Assembly: GCF_024385525.1 (NCBI RefSeq)
Contig: NZ_JANFLU010000001.1
Location: 186,001-250,000, forward strand
Source of the DNA: Arthrobacter sp. zg-Y238
GTDB taxonomy: Bacteria; Actinomycetota; Actinomycetes; Actinomycetales; Micrococcaceae
Length of the DNA: 64,000 nt
Direction: 5' to 3'
Under the pieces are notes generated by a model that saw only the letters and a program-made list of their open reading frames with translations, ran no database searches and had not been told where the DNA came from. Of this stretch, positions 47,704 to 56,767 are shown piece after piece (positions within the stretch are counted from its first letter, which is position 1; the number at the start of each line of letters is the position of its first letter). The position numbers were made by a program, and so were the translations under genes.

Positions 47704-47899
47704 GGTTCTCCTTTGAAGAAAAATGTTGAACGCTGCGCCCCCGGCGCAGACAACCTCCACAGTCTACGTGCTTGGCATCACATCTTCCGCTCGGCCCGGA
47801 CTGCCGGGTTCCCAGGGGGCTGTTTTCCCCCGTTCCCGTCCGTTTCCCCTCGGTTCCTGCCGTGGCCGAACGGGACGCGCACTGGTGGATACTGGACCC

Positions 47900-49360
47900 A
47901 TGCAGCCCAACTCCCGGCGCGGTCCGCAGCGCATTGTGGCGCCCTCCCGCAACGATCCGTTCCTGAGGAAGTTCACGGAAGGCATTGGCGGTCCCCTGGG
48001 CCGCCATGCCGCCCCTGGCATCGTCTCGCCCGGATTCTTCACCGTGGAACGGGTGCTGGTCCTATTCACGATCGTCTCCGCACTGCTGGCCGTCCTGATT
48101 AAGACACCCTGCCGTGTGGGCGGCTGGGGCACCCCGGACCAGTTTTACGCCGCCTGCTATTCGGACTGGCCGGAACTTTTCCGTACCCGGGGGATAGGCG
48201 ACGGCGTTTTCCCGTTCCTTACGGAGGGTGCGCTTTTTGAGTATCCGGTCCTCCTGGGACTCCTGGCCGGTGCCGCCGCCCTGGTGGTGCCCGGCGAAGG
48301 CGGCACGGCCTTGAGGTCGCTGCAGTATTTCGACGTCAACGCACTCCTGGCCACGGGGGCATGGATTGCCACGGTCATAGCCACCATGCGCCTGGCCGGG
48401 CGCCGCCCGTGGGACGCTGCCATGGTGGCGGTAGCCCCGGCGGCGATCCTGTCCGTCTTCATTAACTGGGACATTTTCGCAGTGATGCTGGCCACGGCCG
48501 GCATGTTGGCTTTTGCCCGGAACCGTCCGGTGGCAGCAGGCGTGCTGATCGGGCTGGGAACCGCGCTCAAGCTTTACCCCGTGCTGATTCTCGGCGCCGT
48601 GCTGGTGCTCGCGCTGCGGACGCTCCGCCTGCGCCCGGCGGTGCTGACCTTTACGGCTGCGGCAGCAACCTGGCTGGCCGTCAACCTGCCGTTCCTGCTC
48701 CGCGATTACGAGTCCTGGCGCTTCTTCCTCACGTTCACCCAGGACCGCCCGGCGGGCTACTCTTCCATCTGGTTCGCCTGGAACCTGACCGTGGAGCGGG
48801 CCGGCGGAACCGGCGTCGGACCCGAATTCATCAATCTGTGGGCCTACCTGCTGTTTGCACTGGCGTGCCTTGGAATCGCCGTGCTGGCGCTGCGATGCAG
48901 ACGGCGGCCGCGGTTGGCGCAGCTGGTTTTCCTGATTGTTGCGGCCTTCATCCTCACCAATAAGGTCTACTCGCCGCAGTTTGTTCTCTGGCTCATTCCG
49001 CTGGTCGCCCTGGCCCGGCCGAGGTGGCGCGACTTCCTGATCTGGCAGTTCTTCGAAGTGATGCACTGGTGGGCTATCTGGATGTACCTCGCGAAAGAGA
49101 CCTCCGGCGGCGCCGCCGAGAACAACCTCGATTCGCCCTACTACGTGCTGGCTGTTCTGGGCCATGTGCTGGCCACCGCTTATCTGATGTACCGGGTGGT
49201 GTCCGACATTCTGGAACCCGACGGCGATCCCGTTCGCCGGGGCGGCGTCGACGATCCGCAGGGCGGACCGTTCGACGGTGCCCCCGACCGCTGGGCCCTG
49301 CGGCGGCGAAGGCCGGTATCCTTGGAAACGCATGCGGCCCCGGCGAAAGAAGCACAGTGA
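47900..49360 (+). CDS. GT87/DUF2029-like membrane glycosyltransferase
   Basis: 486 aa with about ten membrane helices after a 60-residue cytoplasmic N-terminus. Family features: the short first loop with YSDWPELFRTRGIGDG, EYPVLLG, and FINWDIFAVMLATAG; mannosyl/arabinosyl-type GT-C enzymes use polyprenyl-phosphate sugars. The acceptor is unknown. GATACT lies 6 bases before ATG 47900, consistent with a leaderless mRNA. The end overlaps the FemX-like gene by 4 bases. Confidence 0.85.
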   Translation: MQPNSRRGPQRIVAPSRNDPFLRKFTEGIGGPLGRHAAPGIVSPGFFTVERVLVLFTIVSALLAVLIKTPCRVGGWGTPDQFYAACYSDWPELFRTRGIGDGVFPFLTEGALFEYPVLLGLLAGAAALVVPGEGGTALRSLQYFDVNALLATGAWIATVIATMRLAGRRPWDAAMVAVAPAAILSVFINWDIFAVMLATAGMLAFARNRPVAAGVLIGLGTALKLYPVLILGAVLVLALRTLRLRPAVLTFTAAAATWLAVNLPFLLRDYESWRFFLTFTQDRPAGYSSIWFAWNLTVERAGGTGVGPEFINLWAYLLFALACLGIAVLALRCRRRPRLAQLVFLIVAAFILTNKVYSPQFVLWLIPLVALARPRWRDFLIWQFFEVMHWWAIWMYLAKETSGGAAENNLDSPYYVLAVLGHVLATAYLMYRVVSDILEPDGDPVRRGGVDDPQGGPFDGAPDRWALRRRRPVSLETHAAPAKEAQ

Positions 49361-50448
49361 CCCCCGTTCCATACCGTTCCGAGCAGCTCACCCAAGAGGC
49401 GTTCGAGGCGCTCGCCGCCGCGCACCCCGATGTGGTGATCCCGCTGGAGCAAACCCCTTACTGGGCGGATTTTGAGCGGAAGCTTGGCCGCAGCCCGTAC
49501 GGCATCTGGGCCTATTACGACGGCGACACCCTGGTTGCCACCGCCAGCTACCTTCGCTCCGAACGGCGGCTGCGGCCGTCCCTCGTGGTCGTCAACGGTC
49601 CCACCTGGTTCACCACGCGCACGCACAACGCCGAAGCCCGGCTCGTGTCCACTGTGCAGGAACAGTTCCGGGCCGATCCCGCCGTGGACCCGCTGTATAT
49701 CCGGATGCAGATCGCGCATCCGCAGCTGCCCGTCACCGGTCCGCTGGAACACGGCTGGTACGAACGGGAAATCGTCGTCGACCTGACTCCGGATACGGAC
49801 GAAATCTTTGCGTCGTTCCGTTCCAACGCGCGGAACCTGATCCGCAAGGCGGAGAAGCTGGGCGTCAAGGTCCAGACCATCGAGCGCGCCCGCTGGGCAG
49901 AGGTGTTCCGCACGGAACTGTTCCCGATCATGCAGGAAACCGCTTCGCGGGACGGCTTCTCGAGCTTCGAGTCCTCGTTCTACGAAACCCTGCTTACCGA
50001 ACTCGGCGACCATCTGCGCCTCATGGTGGCGTACATGGACGGACAGGCCGTGTCCTGGCTGATCACCACCGAGTACCGCGGTTACTCCGTTTACTACTTC
50101 GCGGCGAGCTCGCACAGCGCCCGCAAGACCAATGCGCCCTACCTGCTGCTCTGGGAGGCCTTCAAGGTCCTCAAGGAAGCGGGCAACACGGCGTGCGGGT
50201 TGACCGGGATCGTCAGTGACAACTACCCGAGCCTGATTAACGTCACCACGTTCAAGCGGAACTTCTCCAAGACGGTGGTCACCATCCCCACGACCTATGA
50301 CATTCCCCTGCATCCGCTGCGGTACGCTCTGGTGGCAAACGCCCTGAAGCTGCGGCGCGAGGCACCCGCGAAGCTGCGCAGCCTGCCGGCCTCCGCCAAG
50401 GGTCTTGCAGGCCGGATCACCGGACGGAAGGGCGAAAAGGCGGCCTAA
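49357..50448 (+). CDS. femX: FemX/FemAB-type peptidoglycan bridge aminoacyltransferase
   Basis: 363 aa with the double GNAT fold of FemAB enzymes: PLEQTPYWADFERKLG at the start, then SNARNLIRKAEKLGV, YFAASSHSARKTNAPYLLLWEAF and NVTTFKRNFS. These enzymes add amino acids from aminoacyl-tRNA to lipid II to build the interpeptide bridge, fitting the bridged peptidoglycan of Arthrobacter-like bacteria. The amino acid added is unknown. GTG overlaps the previous stop (GTGA). Confidence 0.88.
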   Translation: MTPVPYRSEQLTQEAFEALAAAHPDVVIPLEQTPYWADFERKLGRSPYGIWAYYDGDTLVATASYLRSERRLRPSLVVVNGPTWFTTRTHNAEARLVSTVQEQFRADPAVDPLYIRMQIAHPQLPVTGPLEHGWYEREIVVDLTPDTDEIFASFRSNARNLIRKAEKLGVKVQTIERARWAEVFRTELFPIMQETASRDGFSSFESSFYETLLTELGDHLRLMVAYMDGQAVSWLITTEYRGYSVYYFAASSHSARKTNAPYLLLWEAFKVLKEAGNTACGLTGIVSDNYPSLINVTTFKRNFSKTVVTIPTTYDIPLHPLRYALVANALKLRREAPAKLRSLPASAKGLAGRITGRKGEKAA

Positions 50449-51902
50449 TGAGCGATGTCAGTGTAGTCGGGGCCGGTCCCAACGGACTCGCGGCGGCGGT
50501 CATCATGGCCCGCGCCGGCCTCGAGGTCGAGGTGTTCGAAACCCAGTCCACGGTCGGCGGCGGGAGTCGCACCAAGGAACTGATGGAACCCGGCCACCTG
50601 CACGACATCTGCTCCGCAGTGCATCCCATGGCCTTGGCCTCTCCGTTCTTCCGCAGCTTCGGACTGGACCGGCGGATTAACCTGGTGGTGCCGGAGATTT
50701 CCTACGCCTCGCCGCTCGACGGCGGCCGCGCCGCCCTGGCGTACCGGAACCTGGACCGGACGGTGGAGGGGCTCGGAAGGGACGGTGCCGCCTACCGGGG
50801 GCTGATGGAGCCGCTGGTCCGGCGCAGCGAGGCAATCACCGAACTGCTGATGGGTTCCCTCCTGAGTGTTCCCCGGGATCCGATTGCGCTGGCAAGCTTC
50901 GGACTGGCCGCCCTGGACCAGGGCACGCCACTGTGGAACCGGCGGTTCGTGGAAGACGCGGCGCCGGCGCTGCTCTCCGGCGTAGCGGCGCATCCGGTGG
51001 GGAAAATGCCCTCGCTGCCTTCCGCTGGCGGCGGATTGATGCTGGGCACCCTCGCCCATTCAGTCGGCTGGCCCATCCCGGTAGGCGGTTCCCAGGCCAT
51101 CGCCGAGGCGATGGCCGACGATCTGCGGGCGCACGGCGGAAAGATTTCCACCGGCCACCGCATCACTTCCCTGGACGAGGTGGCGGGCTCCCGGGCCGTC
51201 ATCCTCGACGTCTCCCCGTCGGTGCTGCTGGAGCTGGGCGGGGAGCGCCTGCCGCCGCGTTATGCGCGGGAGCTGGAACGCTTCCGCTACGGCAATGCTG
51301 CCTGCAAGGTGGACTTCATCCTCTCCGGCCCGGTCCCCTGGGCCAATCCGGAGATGTCCCGTACCGGCACCGCCCACCTGGGCGGCACCCGGGCGGAATT
51401 GGCCGCAGCGGAGGCCGACGTCGCGGCCGGCCGGCACCCTGCCCGCCCCTATGTCCTGTTGTCCCAGCCCAGCGGCTTCGATCCCACCCGGGCGCCCGCG
51501 GGCCGTTCCGTGCTCTGGTCCTACTGCCATGTGCCCGCCGAATCCACGGTGGACATGACAGAAGCGGTCACGGCGCAGATCGAGCGTTTCGCGCCCGGAT
51601 TCCGTGATGTGATTGTCGATTCGCGGGTGACGACGGCGGCGGACCTGGCACAGTACAACGCCAACTACGTGGGCGGGGACTTCGGCGGCGGGGCGGTGAC
51701 GCTGGCCCAGATGCTGATTCGTCCGGTCCTGTCCCCGAAGCCGTGGCGCACGGCGCTTCCCGGTGTCTACCTCAGCTCGGCGTCAACCCCGCCGGGACCG
51801 GGCGTCCACGGGATGGGTGGCCTGCATGCTGCGAAGCTGGCACTGAAGGACGTGTTCGGGCTGCCGATGCCGTCGCTGGAACCCGTGCAGGGAGCCCGTT
51901 AG
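50448..51902 (+). CDS. Phytoene-dehydrogenase-like FAD/NAD(P) oxidoreductase
   Basis: 484 aa. Rossmann GAGPNGLAAAVIMARAGLEVEV at residues 8-29, followed by the TVGGGSRTKEL motif typical of carotenoid desaturase/amine oxidase-like enzymes, and C-terminal SSASTPPGPGVHGMGG. There is no crtB or other carotenoid gene nearby, so substrate is open. Its ATG shares a base with the stop of femX (TAATG), so the three genes 47900-51902 look co-translated. Confidence 0.88.
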   Translation: MSDVSVVGAGPNGLAAAVIMARAGLEVEVFETQSTVGGGSRTKELMEPGHLHDICSAVHPMALASPFFRSFGLDRRINLVVPEISYASPLDGGRAALAYRNLDRTVEGLGRDGAAYRGLMEPLVRRSEAITELLMGSLLSVPRDPIALASFGLAALDQGTPLWNRRFVEDAAPALLSGVAAHPVGKMPSLPSAGGGLMLGTLAHSVGWPIPVGGSQAIAEAMADDLRAHGGKISTGHRITSLDEVAGSRAVILDVSPSVLLELGGERLPPRYARELERFRYGNAACKVDFILSGPVPWANPEMSRTGTAHLGGTRAELAAAEADVAAGRHPARPYVLLSQPSGFDPTRAPAGRSVLWSYCHVPAESTVDMTEAVTAQIERFAPGFRDVIVDSRVTTAADLAQYNANYVGGDFGGGAVTLAQMLIRPVLSPKPWRTALPGVYLSSASTPPGPGVHGMGGLHAAKLALKDVFGLPMPSLEPVQGAR

Positions 51903-52041
51903 GACCTCTGCCTCCCGGTCAACCGGGGGTTCCTTGGCGCCCGGGATCCACACTGCCTGAGATTGTGATCCATGCCATAGAACCTTGTATGTTATCGGGT
52001 ACCGGCACCGCAGCCGGGTACTTGAACTGGGGGAACAAGTC

Positions 52042-53304
52042 ATGGGGGACAGACAAATGGATAGCCGCAGCCCGGTTGATGGCGCACAGGGGAACCAGGG
52101 GGCTCCGCCGCCGCCGCCCGGCCCGGGCATCCAGCAGCAGCAGCACCCACAGCAGCCGCACCAGCCCAATCCCCAGGCACCGGCTCCCCAGGCACCGGCT
52201 CCGCAGGCACCGGCTCCGCAGGGGCAATGGCCCCAGGCGGCTCCTCCGCCACCCGGGGGACCCGGACTGCCGGGACAGGCATCGAAGCAGAACCCGAAGC
52301 GGCGTAAAGGCCTGATCATTGCCGGCAGTGTTGCCGCTGGACTGCTGGTGATTCTCGGTGTTGGCGGGTTCTTCGGCTACAAACACCTCAGCGAGACGAC
52401 TTACAGCCCCCGGGTGCAGGCAGAGGAATACCTCCAGGCACTCGTCGACGCGGACGTGGAACGCGCGATGGAAATGGCTCCCGCCAGCGGGGACGAAAAG
52501 GACCAGCTGGACTACTCGCTCATGACCAATGAGATCTACTCCAAGGCGACCGACCGGATCTCCGGATTCGAAGTGACCAATGTGGAGGTCAACGACGACG
52601 GCACTGCCGACGTGAGTGTTGACGTCAAGCAGGGGGACGATACCGAGTCCATGCAGCTGAAGTTGTCAGAGAATGGGACGGAGGCCGTGCTTTTCAAGAA
52701 GTGGAAGCTGGATGCCCCGCTGGGCAGCTGGTCGCTGAAGTACAGTCTGGACGCGGACGCCTCCGGACCCGCCGTAAACGGCGTAGGCATTGAAGTGCCC
52801 GAGGACGGCAGGAAGCTGGCCGTGCTGCCGGGGGAGTACACCTTCAATGCACCTACCGGAACGAAGTTCATCAGCTACGGCGAGGACGAGAAAATGTCCG
52901 TCCGCCTGAACGGCCAGGAAGCATTGATGGGGGTCGGGTTCACCCCGGAGATCACGGACGCGGCGCGCGAGGAGATCAAGGCAAAAACCGCTGCGCACAT
53001 CGAGGAATGTGTCGCGTCCACGGAGCTGATTCCCAAGGGATGCCCGAACCAGATGGATGACCAGGATCCGAACAACTTCCGCAATATCAAGTGGACCATG
53101 ACCAAGGCACCCCGTTACGACAGCATCGAGGGTGACCCGACCGGACCGTTCAGGGTGGAATCCGTCGACGGGGCCTTTGCCTTGGACTGCGAGATGAAGC
53201 AGGGCGACTCCTGGGAACCGCAAACGGGCACGGTAGAGCTCTACTCGCTGCCGGCCGAGGTCTACATCCTGGGGGACGGCATTTCCATCCTGTTCCCCCA
53301 ATAG
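52042..53304 (+). CDS. Membrane-anchored protein of unknown function, paralogue 1
   Basis: 420 aa. Residues 1-88 are Pro/Gln-rich (including three APAPQ units), then a membrane helix (about 90-112) and an extracellular part. That part begins AEEYLQALVDADVERAM, like the NTF2-like domains that follow membrane helices in many actinobacterial surface proteins, and carries two Cys in ECVASTELIPKGCPNQ. A tandem copy follows at 53418 with the same upstream sequence and start (GGGGGA, ATGGGGGAC). Function unknown; surface sensing or wall binding is a guess. Confidence 0.82.
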   Translation: MGDRQMDSRSPVDGAQGNQGAPPPPPGPGIQQQQHPQQPHQPNPQAPAPQAPAPQAPAPQGQWPQAAPPPPGGPGLPGQASKQNPKRRKGLIIAGSVAAGLLVILGVGGFFGYKHLSETTYSPRVQAEEYLQALVDADVERAMEMAPASGDEKDQLDYSLMTNEIYSKATDRISGFEVTNVEVNDDGTADVSVDVKQGDDTESMQLKLSENGTEAVLFKKWKLDAPLGSWSLKYSLDADASGPAVNGVGIEVPEDGRKLAVLPGEYTFNAPTGTKFISYGEDEKMSVRLNGQEALMGVGFTPEITDAAREEIKAKTAAHIEECVASTELIPKGCPNQMDDQDPNNFRNIKWTMTKAPRYDSIEGDPTGPFRVESVDGAFALDCEMKQGDSWEPQTGTVELYSLPAEVYILGDGISILFPQ

Positions 53305-53310
53305 CAGCAG

Positions 53311-53338
53311 GCGGCCCCGCCGGATCCGGCGGGGCCGC
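53311..53338. terminator. Hairpin between the two paralogues
   Basis: A perfect 12-bp GC stem around GATC, followed by AATTGTT. It lies 6 bases after the stop of paralogue 1. Confidence 0.7.
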
Positions 53339-53417
53339 AATTGTTACCTCCGTCATAAACCCGATAAGTTATCGGGTGCCGGCCGCGCAGCCGGTTACTG
53401 AACCGGGGGAGCAAGTC

Positions 53418-54605
53418 ATGGGGGACAACAACAAGGTGGATTACTACGGGACGGGGGCCGGAGTATATCCAGCCTCGCCGACGCCCGGTGCCGGCACCGA
53501 AGACCAGCAGGAGTGGCCAAAGCAGCAGTGGCCGCCGACGCCCGGACAGAGTGCCAAGCAGGGGCAGGCGCCGCCCCAAGCGGACCCCAAGCAGACTAGA
53601 ACCCTGATGATCGCCGGCGGAGTTACCGCGGCAGTGCTGGTGGCCCTCATCGTCGGAGGGTACTTCGGCTTCAAGCACCTGAACGAGAACGTGTACGGCC
53701 CGCAGGTGCTGGCAGAAGAGTATCTGCAGGCAATCGTCGACGGGGACGTGGAACGGGCCGTCGGCATGGGTCCCGAACACAATTGGCAGAACTTCTCCTT
53801 GATGACCGATGAGGTCTACGCCAAGGCGGAAAACACGATCACCGGCTTCGAAGTGACCGATGTGGTGGTCACCGACGGCAAGGCTGACATCAGCGTCGAC
53901 ATCGAGCAGGGCGACGACACCCAAGCGGTAACCCTGGACCTGCGCAGCGATGGCACTGAGGCGTTGTTCTTTCGCAAATGGAAGCTGAACATCGGCCTGG
54001 AGAGCGCCGCGGTGCACTACATACTGCGGGGGGATGCCACTGCCGTGGCCGTCAACGGTGTGGACATTCCCGGCCAGGACATGGAGCTGCTCCGAAGCAG
54101 CACGATGTTTAATTTCCTGCCCGGCGATTACACCCTGGATGCCTCTACCGGTAGTCCCTACGCCGATTATCCTGACGAGTCGGTGAGCGTGCGGCTGAAC
54201 CGGGACGGCACTGCTGCTGCGCAGGAACCCACCATTGACCTGAAACCGGTTCTGACGGACGCCGGCCGCGAGGAAATTCAGGCCGGGATAACGGCCCACC
54301 TCGAAGAATGCATGAAGTCCACGGAACTGATGCCGAAGGGCTGCCCGAACCAGTGGGAGGCCGAGGATCCGGATAGTTACCGGAACATCTCCTGGAGCAT
54401 GCAGACTGCCCCCACCCTCGACCCCATCGAAAGCGATCCCACGGGACCGTTTTCGGTGAGGGCCGTGAACGGGGAATTCATCTTGGACTCCGAAGTGAAC
54501 CGGGGCGACTCGTGGCAACCGCAGCGGGAGAGCTACCAGCTTTACTGGATGTACGCCGGTGTGGAGATCAACGGCGAGGAACTGTCCCTCACCTTCGCTG
54601 ACTGA
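53418..54605 (+). CDS. Membrane-anchored protein of unknown function, paralogue 2
   Basis: 395 aa. Same layout as the gene before it: short Pro/Gln-rich N-terminus, membrane helix (about 62-84), AEEYLQAIVDGDVERAV, and two Cys in ECMKSTELMPKGCPNQ. The two proteins share segments throughout their extracellular part, such as DDT..., WKL and DPTGPF, so they arose by tandem duplication followed by divergence. The leader and start (GGGGGAGCAAGTC, ATGGGGGAC) are also duplicated, so both may answer to the same regulator. Function unknown. Confidence 0.82.
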   Translation: MGDNNKVDYYGTGAGVYPASPTPGAGTEDQQEWPKQQWPPTPGQSAKQGQAPPQADPKQTRTLMIAGGVTAAVLVALIVGGYFGFKHLNENVYGPQVLAEEYLQAIVDGDVERAVGMGPEHNWQNFSLMTDEVYAKAENTITGFEVTDVVVTDGKADISVDIEQGDDTQAVTLDLRSDGTEALFFRKWKLNIGLESAAVHYILRGDATAVAVNGVDIPGQDMELLRSSTMFNFLPGDYTLDASTGSPYADYPDESVSVRLNRDGTAAAQEPTIDLKPVLTDAGREEIQAGITAHLEECMKSTELMPKGCPNQWEAEDPDSYRNISWSMQTAPTLDPIESDPTGPFSVRAVNGEFILDSEVNRGDSWQPQRESYQLYWMYAGVEINGEELSLTFAD

Positions 54606-54635
54606 CAGCACTCCCGCTCCGGACGGGACGTAGCC

Positions 54636-54956
54636 CTATTCGACCGTCAGCTCACCCATCCGCGACCATTCTTCGCCCTCAATAACGGTGTTGATGATCT
54701 TCGGGGTTTCCACCAGCGCCGGGACCATGTCCTTCATGGCCTGCTGGAAGTGGTCGCTCTGGACGTGGGCGGCCGCGGCGTCGTCCTTGAACGCCTCGAC
54801 GAGGACAAACTCGTTGGGGTTTTCCAGGCTGCGGGACCAGTCAAACCAGAGATTGCCGGGCTCTGCGCGGGTGGCTTCGGTGAACCCTGCGGTCAGTTCC
54901 GGCCAACGCTCGGTCCACTCGGGCTTGACGAGGAACTTGACGGTAATGAAGATCAT
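54636..54956 (-). CDS. Antibiotic biosynthesis monooxygenase (ABM) domain protein, YgiN-like
   Basis: 106 aa single ABM domain (MIFITVKFLVKPEWTERW..., GNLWFDWSRSLENPNEFVLVEAFKDDAAAAHVQSDHFQQAM), a ferredoxin-like fold that usually dimerises. YgiN relatives oxidise quinols; the substrate here is unknown. Start ATG 54956 with GCAGGA upstream; a longer frame from 54995 adds nothing recognisable. Convergent with paralogue 2. Confidence 0.87.
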   Translation of the reverse strand: MIFITVKFLVKPEWTERWPELTAGFTEATRAEPGNLWFDWSRSLENPNEFVLVEAFKDDAAAAHVQSDHFQQAMKDMVPALVETPKIINTVIEGEEWSRMGELTVE

Positions 54957-55070
54957 TTCGGTCCTGCTTTCTTGAGGTTTTCCTTGAAATTCCAAGGGTT
55001 TTCATCGTATGCCCGGACGGCGGCACCGAGCCACCGGAGGGCGGGACGGACGAAATGGGAAGATGGGTAC

Positions 55071-56753
55071 GTGGCGCACCTCGACGTATCCAACATTGAC
55101 TATTTCCTCTCCGACGGACGGCAGCTGCTCAACGGCGTCAGTTTCAAGGTCGGCGACGGGCATAAGACTGCCCTGATCGGCCCCAACGGCACCGGGAAAA
55201 CCACCTTGCTGCGGATTATCGCCGGGGACCTGTTGCCGGACGAAGGCACGGTTTCACGGTCCGGGAACATGGGCATCATGCGCCAGTTCGTCGGGCAGGT
55301 CCGGGATGACAGCACGGTCCGCGACCTGCTCGTCTCGGCCGCGCCGCCGGCACTCGCTGCCGCTGCCCGCGAAGTGGACGCCGCCGAGCTGGCCATGATG
55401 GAGCACGACGACGAGCCCACCCAGATGCGCTACGCCACCGCCATCACCGAATGGGGCGACGTCGGCGGGTACGAGCAGGAGACCGTCTGGGACGAGGTGA
55501 CCATGGCCGCGCTCGGCCTGCCCTTCGACCGGGCGCAGTACCGCAAGGCCGCAACCCTTTCCGGCGGCGAGCAGAAGCGGCTGGTCCTGGAAGCGCTTTT
55601 CGCCGGCCCCGACGAGCTCCTGCTCCTGGACGAACCGGACAACTACCTCGACGTGCCCGGCAAGCGCTGGCTCGAAGGAAAACTTGCCGCCTCCAAGAAA
55701 TCCGTGCTGTTCGTCAGCCACGACCGGGAGCTGCTGGACAATGCCGCCACCCGCATCGTGACCCTGGAGCCGGGCATCAACGGCGCCTCCGCTTGGATCC
55801 ACGGCGGCGCGTTCGGCAGCTACGTCAAAGCCAGGGAAGACCGCAACGCCCGGTTCGAGGAACTGCGCCGGCGCTGGGACGAGGAGCATCTCAAGCTCAA
55901 GGAACTCGTCAACATGTACAAAAACAAGGCCGCGTTCCGCTCCGACATGGCCAACCGCTACCACGCCGCCCAAACCCGGCTGGCTAAGTTCCTCGAAGCC
56001 GGCCCGCCGGAAGCCCTGCCCGTTGAACAGAACGTCAAGATGCGGCTGCGCGGCGGCCGCACGGCAAAGCGCGCCGTCGTCGCCGAGAAGCTGGAACTGA
56101 CCGGACTGATGAAACCGTTCAGTACGGAAATCTGGTTCGGCGACCGGGTGGGGGTGCTCGGCTCCAACGGCTCCGGAAAATCCCACTTCCTGCGCCTGCT
56201 GGCACTGGGCGGCAGCGATCCGGATCGGGAACACGAGCCGGTGTCGGAGGTGGAGATCGCCCCGGTACCGCATGCCGGGTCGGTGAAGCTGGGTGCCCGC
56301 ATCCGTCCCGGGTTCTTCGCCCAGACCATGATGCGCCCGGACCTCGCCGAACGGACCCTGCTGGACATCCTGCACCGCGGCGATGAACACCGGTCCGGGC
56401 TGGGCCGCGAGGCAGCCGCGGGAGCCCTGGACCGCTACGGTCTGGCCTCCTCTTCGGAGCAGAAGTTCGAGTCCCTTTCCGGCGGCCAGCAGGCACGCAT
56501 GCAGATCCTGCTCCTGGAGCTGTCCGGCGCCACCCTGCTCCTGCTGGACGAGCCCACCGACAACCTGGACCTGCACTCGGCCGAGGCGCTGGAAAAGGCT
56601 ATTGACGCGTTTGAGGGGACCGTACTGGCGGTCACCCACGACCGCTGGTTTGCCCGCAGCTTCGACAGGTTCCTGGTGTTCGGCTCCGACGGCAGGGTCT
56701 ACGAGTCCGAGACTCCGGTCTGGGAAGAGAAACGCGTGGAGCGCGTGCGGTAG
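55071..56753 (+). CDS. ABC-F family ATP-binding protein
   Basis: 560 aa with two ABC domains and no membrane segment. Walker A sites are GPNGTGKTT and GSNGSGKSH; signatures are LSGGEQKRL and LSGGQQARM; Walker B regions are LLLLDEPDNYLD and LLLLDEPTDNLD. The linker between domains is long and charged, as in translation-factor ABC-F proteins, which act on ribosomes and can protect them from antibiotics. GTG at 55071 gives the family N-terminus AHLDVSNIDYFLSDG. Confidence 0.9.
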   Translation: MAHLDVSNIDYFLSDGRQLLNGVSFKVGDGHKTALIGPNGTGKTTLLRIIAGDLLPDEGTVSRSGNMGIMRQFVGQVRDDSTVRDLLVSAAPPALAAAAREVDAAELAMMEHDDEPTQMRYATAITEWGDVGGYEQETVWDEVTMAALGLPFDRAQYRKAATLSGGEQKRLVLEALFAGPDELLLLDEPDNYLDVPGKRWLEGKLAASKKSVLFVSHDRELLDNAATRIVTLEPGINGASAWIHGGAFGSYVKAREDRNARFEELRRRWDEEHLKLKELVNMYKNKAAFRSDMANRYHAAQTRLAKFLEAGPPEALPVEQNVKMRLRGGRTAKRAVVAEKLELTGLMKPFSTEIWFGDRVGVLGSNGSGKSHFLRLLALGGSDPDREHEPVSEVEIAPVPHAGSVKLGARIRPGFFAQTMMRPDLAERTLLDILHRGDEHRSGLGREAAAGALDRYGLASSSEQKFESLSGGQQARMQILLLELSGATLLLLDEPTDNLDLHSAEALEKAIDAFEGTVLAVTHDRWFARSFDRFLVFGSDGRVYESETPVWEEKRVERVR

Positions 56754-56767
56754 GGGACAATACTGGC

